A DNA stretch of 34,537 nt from Deltaproteobacteria bacterium (GCA_024275235.1 JAJRZN010000051.1:1-34537); one strand, 5' to 3'; positions 18,769-30,291 are shown, numbered from the stretch's first letter. A program made the numbers and translations. The notes: a model not told the origin generated them from the sequence alone.

Positions 18769-20877
18769 ATGGCAGAAAGCCTTTATATCGCCAGTCTGGA
18801 GCCCAACAGCGGCAAACTGGTTATTACTCTGGGCCTGATGGAGATGCTCTCCCGCCGGGTTGATCATCTTGGCTTTTTCCGGGCCATTTCGTCCGTACCG
18901 CCGGATGAAGACACCCATATTCAATTAATCTCAAGTCGTTTTAATATCGCTCTGCAAGCGGAGCAGATGGTTGGTGTTACTTATAATCAGGCCAGGGCCT
19001 GGATTGCCGCCGGTGCGGAGAATCGTCTCTTCCGCGAGATTATCAGTAAGTTCAAGCAGGCGGAGGAACAATGTGATTTTCTCCTCTGTGAGGGGCCGGA
19101 TATCAGCCGCCTCTCTGATATCTTTGACTACGATATTTCCATCCGTATTGCCAGGGAACTTGGTTCTCCCGCCCTCTATGTATCTTCCGGATATGGACTG
19201 ACGGTTCCGGAGCTGCTGGAAAATGTCCGCGTGGCGCGAGAATCTTTCCGGCAGCTGAGATGCCCGCTGCTGGCGGTTATGGTCAACCGGGTCAATGAAA
19301 CCATTTTGCCGCAGGCGAAAGATGAATTGCGTCAGCAGTGCGAGGCTGATATTGTAATTGATCTGCTGCCCGAGGTGAAAAATCTTGGCAATCCTACTAT
19401 GGAGGAAATTGTCGAGGCCCTGGGCGCTGAGTGGTTCAGCGGCCCCAGAACCGGATTGCAGCGCGATGTACGTGATCTGAAAGTGGCGGCCATGGGCCCG
19501 GCTAATTTCCTGAATTTTATCCGGAAAGACGATCTGATTATCACCCCTGGCGACCGCTCTGATATTATTTTTACAACCCTGGGGGCCATCGCCTCCCGGA
19601 ATTATCCTTCACCGGTTGGCCTGCTGCTCTCCGGCGATCTGACACCGGCCCCTTCCGTCATGCGCCTGCTGGAAGGCCTTGATGATCTGGATATGCCCAT
19701 CTACCGCGTTCCCACCGACACTTACCGCACCGCTATTCATGCCGCTGCCGTCCGGGGTCGGCTGCGCCCCAACTATGAGCGTAAAATCGCCCTGGCCCTT
19801 GGCATGTTTGAAGCCAATGCCGATATCCAGGCCCTGGAAGAAAAAATCCGGGTTCCCGCCTCTCCCACCATGTCACCGTTGATGTTTGAATATACCCTGT
19901 TTCAGCGGGCCAGGGAAAACCGCAAGCATATCGTTCTGCCTGAGGGAGAGGATGACCGCATTCTCCAGGCCGCTGAAATACTGCGGCTGCGCGATGTGGT
20001 AAATCTGACTATCCTCGGGGATGAAAAGAAACTGCGCTCCAGGGCCGCGACTCTTGGCCTGAAGCTGGCGGGAGTGACAGTTCTCAATCCCAGAAAATGC
20101 GGCTTTTACGAGGAGTTTGTCGAAACCTTTTACACCCTGCGTAAACACAAGGGTGTCACCATGGATATGGCCTTTGACAGCATGAGTGATGTCAATTACT
20201 TCGGCGCCATGATGGTCTATAAGGATATGGTTGACGGCATGGTCTCCGGGGCGGCTAATACCACGGCCCATACCATCAGGCCGGCCTTTCAGCTTATCGG
20301 TACCCCGCCCGACGTCCTGCTGGTCTCCTCGGTTTTTTTGATGTGTCTGGAGACCAGAGTACTGGTCTATGGCGACTGCGCGGTTAATCCTGATCCCAAC
20401 TCCGAACAGCTGGCCGAAATCGCCATCAGCTCCGCCAGAACGGCTGAAATATTCGGCATTGAGCCCCTGGTGGCCATGCTCTCTTATTCCAGCGGCACTT
20501 CCGGGGCCGGCACGGATGTGGATCTGGTACGCCGGGCAGTGGCCATTGCCCGGCAGCGGCGGCCTGATTTGCGAATTGACGGGCCGATGCAGTACGATAC
20601 CGCCATTGATCCCGCGGTGGCCGGAAAAAAGATGCCGGCCAGTGCCGTGGCCGGACGGGCCACGGTCTTTATTTTTCCGGATCTTAACACCGGTAACAAC
20701 ACCTATAAGGCCGTGCAGCGCTCTTCCGGGGCGGTGGCCATTGGTCCCGTTCTCCAGGGCTTGAAAAAGCCGGTCAATGATCTCAGCCGCGGCTGTTTAG
20801 TCCCGGATATTGTCAACACAGTGGCCATCACGGCGATTCAGGCCCAGGTGGCGGAAAAAATAATGCCGCGCACCTGA
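18769..20877 (+). CDS. pta: Phosphate acetyltransferase, long three-domain form
   Basis: Interconverts acetyl-CoA and acetyl phosphate; with acetate kinase it serves acetate formation or activation. At 702 residues it is the long form: an N-terminal BioD/CobQ-like P-loop domain (EPNSGKLVITLGLMEML), a central DRTGG-type domain (about 215-335), and the C-terminal catalytic PTA_PTB domain from about residue 375 (HIVLPEGEDDRILQAAEILR; MVSGAANTTAHTIRPAFQ; SYSSGTSGAGTDVDLVRRA; FPDLNTGNNTYKAVQRSSGA). ATG at 18769 is preferred to an upstream TTG because GGAG lies six bases before it. No ackA is adjacent. It converges on pyk with no clear terminator in the 56-bp gap. Stop is TGA. Confidence 0.96.
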   Translation: MAESLYIASLEPNSGKLVITLGLMEMLSRRVDHLGFFRAISSVPPDEDTHIQLISSRFNIALQAEQMVGVTYNQARAWIAAGAENRLFREIISKFKQAEEQCDFLLCEGPDISRLSDIFDYDISIRIARELGSPALYVSSGYGLTVPELLENVRVARESFRQLRCPLLAVMVNRVNETILPQAKDELRQQCEADIVIDLLPEVKNLGNPTMEEIVEALGAEWFSGPRTGLQRDVRDLKVAAMGPANFLNFIRKDDLIITPGDRSDIIFTTLGAIASRNYPSPVGLLLSGDLTPAPSVMRLLEGLDDLDMPIYRVPTDTYRTAIHAAAVRGRLRPNYERKIALALGMFEANADIQALEEKIRVPASPTMSPLMFEYTLFQRARENRKHIVLPEGEDDRILQAAEILRLRDVVNLTILGDEKKLRSRAATLGLKLAGVTVLNPRKCGFYEEFVETFYTLRKHKGVTMDMAFDSMSDVNYFGAMMVYKDMVDGMVSGAANTTAHTIRPAFQLIGTPPDVLLVSSVFLMCLETRVLVYGDCAVNPDPNSEQLAEIAISSARTAEIFGIEPLVAMLSYSSGTSGAGTDVDLVRRAVAIARQRRPDLRIDGPMQYDTAIDPAVAGKKMPASAVAGRATVFIFPDLNTGNNTYKAVQRSSGAVAIGPVLQGLKKPVNDLSRGCLVPDIVNTVAITAIQAQVAEKIMPRT

Positions 20878-20933
20878 GTGCTATAATCAGATGTAGCCGT
20901 AATGTGAATATGCCGGAAAAAGGGAAGCCTGAC

Positions 20934-22367
20934 TTACTCCTCTGGCAGGGTGATAATTTCCATCTTATGATTTATTTCAGGATGTCTCGGTGAGGGCCCC
21001 TCGGTCTGGATGATAAAACTGCCTGTCAAGGCGTGCTCTTTGGCATAGTTGCGGCCATAGGCCGTCCAGTCATGAGGATGCTCCTCTTCCAAAACCGGAT
21101 ATACACCGTAGGAAAACATAAGTTCACGACAGGTCTTTTCGAAAGGACTCACGGCCAGTATCCACTTTGGCAACCTGAATCTGGTCAGGCTTCTCGCTGT
21201 GGCGCCGCTGGCGGTCGGCGCGAGAACGGCGGCTGATGAATTAATTTTGGCCAGGATATTTTCAATACTCTCCGCAATAAGATCAACACCATTGGGGAAA
21301 TCATCTCCCGCCTGTGGTTTCAAGCTGGAGTCAAAGTTATACCGCTCCCTGTGCGGTTCCGTGGCCGCGGCAATCCGGGCCAGCATTTCCACGGATTCCA
21401 GAGGATAATCACCCATGGCCGACTCTTCCGACAGCATGACACAGTCTGTGCCGTCAAGAATGGCATTGGCTACATCGGTGGCCTCAGCCCTGGTTGGCCG
21501 GCGATTGTGAGTCATAGACTCGATCATCTGGGTGGCGGTGATTACCGGCCGGCCGAAAAAGTTGGCCCGGGCGGTAAGAAATTTCTGCTCCACGGCAATC
21601 CGCTCAATGGGAATCTCCACCCCGAGATCACCTCTCGCCACCATTATACCATCGGTGACGGCCAGGATTTCATCTATCTTTTCACTGACCCCCGCCCGCT
21701 CAATCTTGGCGATAATAAAGGGGGTAAAGCCCATTTCAGCCGCCGCGGCCCGAACATCTTCAATATCCTGAGCCTTGCCGACAAAGGACTGGCCGACAGC
21801 GTCCACCCCGTTTTCCAGGGCAAAGCGCAGGCAGTCACGGTCACGGGCGGTAAAGGCGCTGATTCCCAGGTCGATTCCGGGAATGTTTACCCCCTTTCTC
21901 GATTGCAGATGGCCGCCGACCATAACGGTACAGCGAATATCCCGGCCCTCAACCCCGTCGACCCGCAGCTGAATAAGGCCGTCATTTAAAAAGATGGTAT
22001 CACCTTTTTTTACCACTCCGGGCAGCTCCTTCATACTTACGGATACCCGGTCTCTGCCACCGATGATCTCTTCCGTGGTCAGGGTAAACGCTGCGCCCTT
22101 ATCAATGGTTATGGGTTCAGCCAGGGTGCCTATCCGCATTTTAGGCCCCGGCAGGTCGGCCATAATGGCGGCCCGCCTGCCGGTTTTCTCTGAGGCGGCC
22201 CGAATCTTTTTAATCACCTCGCCATGAGAGGCGAAATCACCATGGGAAAAATTCAGCCGGGCAACATTCATCCCCGCTGTAAGCATCCGCTCAATCATCT
22301 CATAGGAATCCGAGGCCGGGCCAATGGTGCAGATAAGTTTTGTCTTGTTAGCGGGTAATCTTTTCAT
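20934..22367 (-). CDS. pyk: Pyruvate kinase
   Basis: Transfers phosphate from phosphoenolpyruvate to ADP, the last step of glycolysis and of the lower Entner-Doudoroff route. The 477-residue protein shows TKLICTIGPAS, NFSHG, DLPGPKMRIG, the catalytic lysine in IIAKIERAG, MVARGDLGVEIP and the ATQMIESM signature, then the C-terminal regulatory domain. ATG at 22365-22367 has GAGGG seven bases upstream and begins MKRLPANKTKLICTIG as expected; an in-frame extension upstream is not needed. It is the last gene of the zwf-glgP-edd-eda-pyk series and, like eda, has an intact frame. Stop is TAA. Confidence 0.96.
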   Translation of the reverse strand: MKRLPANKTKLICTIGPASDSYEMIERMLTAGMNVARLNFSHGDFASHGEVIKKIRAASEKTGRRAAIMADLPGPKMRIGTLAEPITIDKGAAFTLTTEEIIGGRDRVSVSMKELPGVVKKGDTIFLNDGLIQLRVDGVEGRDIRCTVMVGGHLQSRKGVNIPGIDLGISAFTARDRDCLRFALENGVDAVGQSFVGKAQDIEDVRAAAAEMGFTPFIIAKIERAGVSEKIDEILAVTDGIMVARGDLGVEIPIERIAVEQKFLTARANFFGRPVITATQMIESMTHNRRPTRAEATDVANAILDGTDCVMLSEESAMGDYPLESVEMLARIAAATEPHRERYNFDSSLKPQAGDDFPNGVDLIAESIENILAKINSSAAVLAPTASGATARSLTRFRLPKWILAVSPFEKTCRELMFSYGVYPVLEEEHPHDWTAYGRNYAKEHALTGSFIIQTEGPSPRHPEINHKMEIITLPEE

Positions 22368-22394
22368 GCCACGCCCTCTGTTATATTTTTTTAA

Positions 22395-22426
22395 CGGTAG
22401 ATACAACTATGTGTCTCGTTTCTACC
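22395..22426 (-). promoter_or_regulatory. Hairpin in the eda-pyk gap (pyk leader)
   Basis: CGGTAGATAC and GTTTCTACCG pair as a 10-bp stem with one T-T mismatch around a 13-base loop. On the minus strand it is followed by an A-rich stretch, not a U-tract, so it is not a rho-independent terminator in the pyk direction. It may be an mRNA-stabilising or regulatory element in the pyk leader. No riboswitch class was recognised. Confidence 0.35.
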
Positions 22427-22460
22427 GCCTTTATCCATTTTATTTTAATGGGGTCTGACT

Positions 22461-22479
22461 AAAAAAATCCCGGCGGATT
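22461..22479 (-). terminator. Weak candidate terminator after eda
   Basis: Immediately after the eda stop the minus strand reads AATCC-GCCG-GGATT and then a run of T. The five-base stem is short, so termination would be partial at best and pyk may still be cotranscribed. Confidence 0.3.
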
Positions 22480-22481
22480 AA

Positions 22482-23126
22482 TTAGATACCGTTTACAGCT
22501 TCACGAGTAAGATCAGTAACTTTCCGCCAGTCGCGCTCTTCCAGGACTGCCGCCGGCACCAGCCATGAACCGCCCACGCAGGCAACATTCCCAAGCGCTA
22601 AATATTTTTGATAATTGGCCGCTGAAATACCGCCGGTGGGACAGAAGGTGATATGTGGAAAGGGGCCGGCTATAGCCTGCAGCATCCGGATGCCGCCCGC
22701 CGCCTCGGCCGGGAAAAATTTAAAGGCCGTATATCCCATTTCCATACCAAGCATTAATTCGGAAGCGGTGGAGATACCTGGCAGCAGAGCAATAGAACCC
22801 CGGACTCCAGCCGTAAGCAGGGCCGGGGTCAGACCAGGGCTCACCGCGAAGACCGCCCCGGCCTCTCTGACCGCTTCCAGGTCGGCAGCGGAGGTGACCG
22901 TACCGGCACCAACCACGGTCTCGGGAACTTCCCGGCTGATCCGGTGGATAGCCTCAATCGCGGCCTTGCTGCGCAGGGTAATCTCCATAACCTTTATGCC
23001 GCCTTGCAGCAGGGCATGAGCCAGTGGTACCGCCTGTTCAACGTCCTTGATAACTATTACCGGTATCACCGGCCCGGTCTGAAGGATTTGCCGGGGTGTT
23101 TTCTGCCAGTTAATTATATCAGCCAT
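22482..23126 (-). CDS. eda: 2-keto-3-deoxy-6-phosphogluconate aldolase
   Basis: Cleaves KDPG to pyruvate and glyceraldehyde 3-phosphate, the second step of the Entner-Doudoroff pathway. The 214-residue length equals the usual family size. Visible are the active-site PVIPVIVI strand, [15 protein letters not shown], the Schiff-base lysine in [14 protein letters not shown], and [10 protein letters not shown] at 23124-23126 has GAGGTG six bases upstream. It follows edd by 179 bp, an unusually long gap for edd-eda pairs, containing a short direct repeat. The frame is intact although edd upstream is interrupted. Stop is TAA. Confidence 0.96.
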   Translation of the reverse strand: MADIINWQKTPRQILQTGPVIPVIVIKDVEQAVPLAHALLQGGIKVMEITLRSKAAIEAIHRISREVPETVVGAGTVTSAADLEAVREAGAVFAVSPGLTPALLTAGVRGSIALLPGISTASELMLGMEMGYTAFKFFPAEAAGGIRMLQAIAGPFPHITFCPTGGISAANYQKYLALGNVACVGGSWLVPAAVLEERDWRKVTDLTREAVNGI

Positions 23127-23234
23127 TTTTTCACCTCTTTTATAGTAAAGCACTCAATAAACCACACTCTTGACTTTATAACCTCTCGAAATGTAGCGAC
23201 CACGCCCGGTTCCTCAGGTACAACGAAATTTGCA

Positions 23235-23266
23235 AGTCCCGGCTGGATAATAATAGTCCCGGCTGG
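23235..23266. repeat. Short direct repeat in the edd-eda gap
   Basis: The 12-mer AGTCCCGGCTGG occurs at 23235-23246 and again at 23255-23266, a 20-bp period. It could be a duplicated regulatory site for eda or a small slippage duplication; no function is evident. Confidence 0.5.
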
Positions 23267-23305
23267 TGACTTTCATATAAATTCCCCAGGAAGAGCGGAT
23301 TATTT

Positions 23306-25177
23306 TCATTTCTCCGCGGCCCCTGCCGCCTGTGATAAAACCGGGTTGGAGCTCTCATCAACATAGTCGAAGAGGGAGCTGGCCCCTTCTTCGGCACCGG
23401 ACATATTTGTCCGCAACGGCGTGAATATCTGGCGTCCCAGACCGTAGCGGTGAACCGTAAGGTCTGGAATCACGGCCTCACGAGCGCTTAATTCCTCCTC
23501 ACTTACCTGTAATTCCAGGCGGCCGTTACGGGCATCCATCCGGATAATATCCCCGTCCCTGACCTTGGCCAGCAGGCCGCCGCAAAAGGCCTCGGGGGTA
23601 CAGTGAATAGCGAAGGGAACCTTGCCTGAGGCCCCGGACAGGCGGCCGTCCGTGACCAGACCGACGCTGTAGCCCCGATCCATGATAATGGAGAGGTAGG
23701 TGATCAGCTTGTGCAGTTCCGGCATACCGTTGGCTTCCGGGCCCTGGAATCTGACCACTACCACGAGGTGCCGGTTTAATTTATCGGCCTCAAAGGCCTC
23801 TCCCACCTCATGCTGGCTGTTAAAGACCATGGCCGGGGCCTCCACCAGGGTGTCTATGCCGTCGATCAGGGCCGATATCTTCATAATCGCCCGGCCCAGA
23901 TTGCCGGACAGTACTTTTATACCGCTCATGGTGGAAAAAGGTTTGTTAATTGAGGTAATAACCTCATCGTCCCCGCTGCGCGCCGGGCCGTCCCGCCAGA
24001 CCAGTGTATCCCCTTCAAGCACCGGCTGTTGGAGATAGCGTTTCAGCCCCGGCCCGGCAGCAGTCTCCACATCCTGGTGTACCAGCCCCCCCTGAAGCAG
24101 TTCCCGGATGAGCAGGGGCATGCCGCCGGCCCGTTGAAAGGCGTTTATATCTTCGGGGCCGTTGGGATACATCCGCACCAGCAGAGGCACCATCTCCGAG
24201 AGTTCAGAGAAGTCATCCCAGTTAATCAGGATACCGGCCGCCCGGGCAATGGCGACGAGATGCAGGGTCTCGTTGGTGGAACCACCGGTTGCCAGTAGGG
24301 CCACCATGGCGTTGACCACGGATTATTCGCTGATAATATGAGCGAGGGGGGTGTATTGAGTGCCAAGATGGGTTATGGCTGTAATCCGGGACGCGGCAGC
24401 GCGGGTCAGGGCGTCACGTAATTTTGTCCCGGCATTGACAAAGGAGGCGCCGGGCAGGTGCAGGCCCAGCATCTCCGCCATCAACTGGTTGGAGTTGGCG
24501 GTGCCGTAAAAGGTACAGGTACCGGGACTGTGGTAGGCGCTGACCTCGGAGGCCAGCATCTGGCGGCGGTCAATTTCTCCCTTGACAAAGCGTTCACGGG
24601 CCCGCGCCTTTTCCTTGTTGGCCAGGCCGGAGGTCATGGGCCCCGCCGGGACAAGGATCATGGGCAGGTGGCCGAACTGGAGGGCGCCCATGAGCATTCC
24701 GGGCATAACCTTGTCACAGACCGCCAGCAGCAGGGCGCCGTCAAAGACGTTATGGGACAGGCCGATAACCGTGGACATGGCAATCACATCCCGGCTGACC
24801 AGGCTCAGTTCCATACCCGGCTCACCCTGGGTAACCCCGTCACACATGGCCGGTACCCCGCCGGCAAACTGAGCTGTACCGGCAGTCTCGGCAATGGCCT
24901 CTTTGATAATCCCGGGATATCTTTCATAGGGCTGATGAGCGGAAAGCAGATCATTATATGATGAGATAATGGCAATACCGGGGGCGTTGTCCTTGAGAAG
25001 GACAGTGCGGCAGCCGGCCGGGCAGCCGGCAAGATCATGGGCAAAGTTACTGCAGGGGATTCTTTGACGGCAAGGCCCTGTGCCGCGCGCCTCATCAACA
25101 TGACGCAGATAGTTTTCCCGGCTCTTTTGGCTGCGCCTGATAATCCGCCTGGTGACGGTCTTAACGGTATTGTGCAT
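23306..25177 (-). pseudogene. edd: 6-phosphogluconate dehydratase, interrupted by an in-frame TAA
   Basis: Edd is the iron-sulfur dehydratase that makes KDPG from 6-phosphogluconate. Both halves align with the family in one frame of 622 sense codons: residues 1-284 carry IISSYNDLLSAHQPYERYP, the cluster cysteines in VPAMCDGVTQGEPG, LLAVCDK and [13 protein letters not shown]; after the stop come ALLATGGSTNETLHLVAIAR, KVLSGNLGRAIMKISA and LVTDGRLSGASGKVPFAIH. The only defect is TAA at 24323-24325 (codon 285), in the loop just before the substrate-binding TGGSTN motif, where E. coli Edd has a lysine codon region (DEKVVVNG). No frameshift is present. The start has GGAG ten bases upstream. It may be recently inactivated or a single-base error. 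Confidence 0.9.
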
Positions 25178-25253
25178 GACTGTTCTCCATGAAAATTTTA
25201 AATTCTTAATTTCGGTATGACAACCTCAACGGCAACGCTCAACCATCAGACCG

Positions 25254-27716
25254 TTAACCTGATAACACCTCAACCGGCTTAATCTGCCATATCCTGCCGC
25301 AATATTCCCTGATAGAGCGGTCGGAGGAAAATCTGGCCATCCGGGCCACGGTTTTGATTGATTTTTTAAGCCATTTTTCTTTATCGGCATAGGCTGCGTT
25401 TACCTTCTGTTGACAGTCAATATAGGATTGAAAGTCGGCAAAAAGCATATACTCATCGTTAAATTTCAGGGAATCAAGCAGGGGTTTGAATAAATTCCTG
25501 TCTCCATGGGAGAAATGGCCGAATTCTATCAGGTCGATAACGGCGTGGAGCCGGTCGTTGCTGTGGTATATATCCAGGGGATGATAGCCGGACTGCTTGA
25601 GCTCAAACACCTGAGGCGCGGTGAGGCCGAAGAGGAAGAAATTTTCCGCCCCCACCTCTTCACGAATTTCAATATTGGCCCCGTCCAGGGTACCGATGGT
25701 CAGGGCACCGTTCATGGCGAATTTCATGTTGCCGGTACCTGAGGCCTCTTTACCGGCCAGAGAAATCTGTTCCGATAAATCGGCCATGGGATAGACGATC
25801 TGGCCGATTGTGACATTATAATTAGGCCTGAATATAACCTTCAGCTTATCCCTCGTTACGGGATCACTATTGAGCACCTCGGCAACGGAGGTAATCAGCT
25901 TGATAATCAATTTAGCCATAAAATAGCCGGGCGCGGCCTTGCCGCCGAAGATAAAGGTTCGCGGTACCATGTCAAAATCCGGCTCATTCTTCAGCCGCCA
26001 GTAAAGACTGATGAGATGAAGAATATTGAGATGCTGGCGTTTATACTCATGGATGCGTTTGACCTGAACGTCAAACATGGAATCAGGATCGACGACAAAG
26101 CCGAAACGCTTCAGTATCAGACTGGCCACCTGTTCCTTATGCCCCCTTTTTATCTGGTACCACTTCTCCCGGAAGGAGGCATCATCGGCAAAGGGCTCAA
26201 GATCCGACAATTTCTCCATATTATTCAGCCAGTCCTCACCCACGGCCTCGGTTATCAGGGCCGTCAGTTTTGGATTGCTGACTCCCATCCAACGCCGCGG
26301 GGTAACGCCGTTGGTGATATTGATGATTTTATCCGGCCAGAGGCAATGGTAATCTTTTAAGACCTGATCCTTGAGCAGCTGGGTATGGAGACGTGCCACA
26401 CCGTTGATATGACTGCTGCCCACACAGGCCAGACCGGCCATGCGGACATATCTTTCCCCGGTCTCATCAATAAGTGACATATCGGCAACCCTTTGGTTAT
26501 CCATGGGAAAACGCAGCCGCACCTCGTCGAGAAAACGGCGGTTTATTTCACAGATTATCTAATAATGACGCGGAAGCAGGGATTGGAAGAGAGGAACGGG
26601 CCATTTTTCCAGGGCCTCGGGCAGCAGGGTGTGATTGGTGTAGGCAAAGGTCTTCCGAGTGATCTCCCAGGCCTTGTCCCAGGGGAAAAGATGTTCATCG
26701 ACCAGCAGGCGCATAAGCTCAGGAATAGCGAGGGATGGATGGGTGTCGTTCAGTTGAGCCGCCACGGAGCGGTGATGACTGCTCAGATCAAGCCCTTTCA
26801 TGACTGTATGCATATGGATTAAATCCTGCAGGGAACAGGAGACCAGGAAATACTGCTGTTCAAGGCGCAGCCGCTTACCGGCCTGGCTGGCATCGTTGGG
26901 GTAGAGAACCTTGGTAATATTTTCCGCCACCACCTTGTTTTCCACGGCGCCATAATAATCGCCCCGGTTAAAATCGGAGAAATCAAAATCCTTGGCCGCT
27001 TCCGCCTGCCATAATCGGAGTAAAACACAGTTATTTACCCGGTAACCGAGGATTGGGGTATCATAGGCAATACCTCTGACCACCATGCCGGGATTCCAGC
27101 GTACCCGGTAACCGTGCTCCGGGTCATTATAGGATTCCGTATAGCCGCCGAATTGAACCCTGTAGGTTCTTTCCGGGCGATACAGCTCCCAGGGGTTACC
27201 GTAATGCAGCCAGTTGTCGGAATATTCCACCTGCCAGCCGTCTTCAAGGCGCTGTTCAAACATGCCGTGTTCATAGCGAAGTCCATAGCCGATGGCGGGG
27301 ATTTTCAGGCTTGCCAGCGAATCGAGGTAACAGGCGGCCAGCCGCCCAAGGCCGCCGTTACCGAGGCCGGGCTCGGTCTCTAAGGAGATGAGTTTGTCTA
27401 TATCAAGCCCCAGTTCCCCCATGGCCTTACGTACCTGATCAATCACCCCGAGGTTGAGCATGTTATTGACCAGATGCGGCCCTTCGAGAAACTCGGCGGA
27501 AAAATAGGCCACTATCCTGGTTTCCTTTTTCAGATAGGTTGCCATGGAATGAATATATTTATCAAGCAGCATACTGCGCACGGTACAGGCCAGAGCGGTA
27601 TAAAAATCCTGCGGCGTGGCGGCCAGGGCGGGCTTGCCTATATTATGATAGAGGTTATTGGCAAAGGCCTTCTTGATGGCGGCAATAGAGGTTGGTTGAT
27701 TTTTGTTGTCTGTCAT
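25254..27716 (-). pseudogene. glgP: Glycogen/starch phosphorylase, interrupted by an in-frame TAG
   Basis: GlgP releases glucose 1-phosphate from glycogen using pyridoxal phosphate. The frame is 820 sense codons with one TAG at 26559-26561 (codon 386). Upstream parts show VAYFSAEFLEGPHLVNNMLN, PGLGNGGLGRLAACYLDSLA and LNDTHPSLAIPELMR; downstream parts show ITNGVTPRRWM, VKRIHEYKRQHLN and the cofactor lysine in EASGTGNMKFAMNGA. The TAG follows LLPRHY and precedes IICEINRRFL; E. coli GlgP reads LLPRHMQIIFEIN, so TAG occupies a glutamine position (CAG to TAG is one transition). Everything else is preserved. GGGAG lies six bases before the ATG. It is 52 bp after zwf. Confidence 0.92.
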
Positions 27717-27768
27717 CGTCAGCTCCCGGTTTAAACATCATAATTATTCGGCGGAAAATCAGGCTTAT

Positions 27769-29232
<1,464 letters not shown>

Positions 29233-29268
29233 TTATGCCTCCTTGGTTTGGCGGGAAGATAATTTGTT

Positions 29269-29324
29269 TGTAAGCGCTCCGCCCCCCTGCTGGTGTGGTT
29301 TGTTGAGCGCTTACATTTATTTTA
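29269..29324 (-). promoter_or_regulatory. Two LacI/GalR-like operator sites ahead of zwf, with a candidate -10 box
   Basis: TGTAAGCGCTC (29269-29279) and its exact inverse GAGCGCTTACA (29305-29315) lie in the zwf upstream region. Each resembles one strong half plus centre of the LacI/GalR-family operator TGTAAGCGCTTACA, and the AGCGCT centres are 33 bp (three turns) apart. On the minus strand TAAAAT (29319-29324) lies just upstream of them and could be the -10 box, so a bound repressor would block zwf transcription. The regulator is not in the window. Confidence 0.6.
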
Positions 29325-29366
29325 TCAAGTTCCCTGTTTTTTTTATGAAGGTTCACCTCTTCTGGT

Positions 29367-29968
29367 TCACGGTGTCTGGCGGACGGGATACAGGGCCGGT
29401 TCCTGCCCCAGGGCAAAGCGGATACTGTCACCGGCTCTCCATAGATCCGTCAAGGCAGACGCCTTACCCGATTCAGCCCTGGACAGCACCGCTTCGGCAT
29501 CCACGAGATCAGCAGCTGAAATTTGCCCTTCTTCAAATCGGTTTCCCTGAATTCTGGCCGTTTCTGCGGCGGCCTTAGCCGATTCCAGAGCCGCCTGGTA
29601 TCTCACGGCCGCGGCATCCCTGGCGGCCAGGGCCGAGATGAGTTCAGCTCTGGCCCGGTAACGAAGAGCCGCTAATTCCTGTCGCAGCATCCTTGTATCA
29701 GCGCTGATTTTTTCCACCTCCGCCCTTCTGCCGCCGCCAACATGAACAGGGAAGAGGAAAAGATAAGCGCCGGCAACGAACCGCGCAATGGTACCTGAAA
29801 AAGAAAAACCGCCATGATAACGGAAAGCAGCATACCACCCATGCCAAGGAAAAAATAAGGGATTATTTTACTCAGGATGATCTCTTTTCCATCCACCCGG
29901 CGAATATCCACATTGCCATAAAGTCGCAGCAGTCTTGCCGGCTGGCGTTTATTTTTACTCACGATCAT
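29367..29968 (-). pseudogene. Collapsed remnant of an HlyD - ABC-2 permease - TolC efflux operon
   Basis: Three gene pieces are fused head to tail. From 29968 the frame reads RLYGNVDIRRVD, the N-terminal motif of HlyD/YhiI-type membrane fusion proteins (about 27 residues). It then continues in frame as EIILSKIIPYFFLGMGG and QVPLRGSLPALIFSS, characteristic of the middle of ABC-2 permeases (YhhJ/YbhR type). Near 29735 homology switches, with a frame change, to the C-terminus of a TolC-family outer-membrane factor (QISAADLVDAEAVLSRAESG; ALGQEPALYP), ending in TGA at 29367. Complete genes would total several kilobases, so large internal deletions have removed most of fusion protein, ATPase and permease(s). 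No function is expected. Confidence 0.75.
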
Positions 29969-30291
29969 ACCTATGGTTGGCAGTATTCATACATTCTGGT
30001 AAAATCCGGGTGTTGTTAAGAAAGATAATTTTTTACAGCCTGTTCAGGCTCTGCCGCCTCCACTTTAAGCTCGAACAGTATGCTGATGTCATAAATCATA
30101 CGCTGTATTTGTGCTGTAAATAACTTGGTAACTTCTCACTTTGACGCCCCTGAGTTTCATCTGCCCGCCAGAGAGAGTACCGTCACAGCTTTGTTCTGTA
30201 TCAAAGATGAAACCCTCAGATATGGAACAGAGCTCATTCCAACAGGTATCTGGTAGAAATAGCGTCAAATGCTCAGAATTCAGAAAACCGA
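29969..30291. other. 323 bp without a recognisable gene
   Basis: Between the efflux remnant and the AIPR promoter no recognisable protein, RNA gene or terminator was seen. Two short minus-strand open frames (30089-30301 and 30016-30099) lack ribosome binding sites and known motifs. The hairpin AGCCTGTTCAGGCT at 30037-30050 has no properly placed U-tract. The stretch may mark the junction of an inserted segment. Confidence 0.5.

Noticed and set aside
21351-21989. 212-codon plus-strand open frame opposite pyk
   Set aside because: Antisense shadow of pyruvate kinase.
30037-30050. Hairpin AGCCTGTTCAGGCT considered as a terminator
   Set aside because: The T-run precedes it on the plus strand and becomes an A-run after it on the minus strand, so neither direction forms an intrinsic terminator.
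30016-30099. 27-codon minus-strand frame with plausible protein composition (MIYDISILFELKVEAAEPEQ)
   Set aside because: No ribosome binding site and too short to judge; it may be the tail of a decayed gene, but this cannot be supported.
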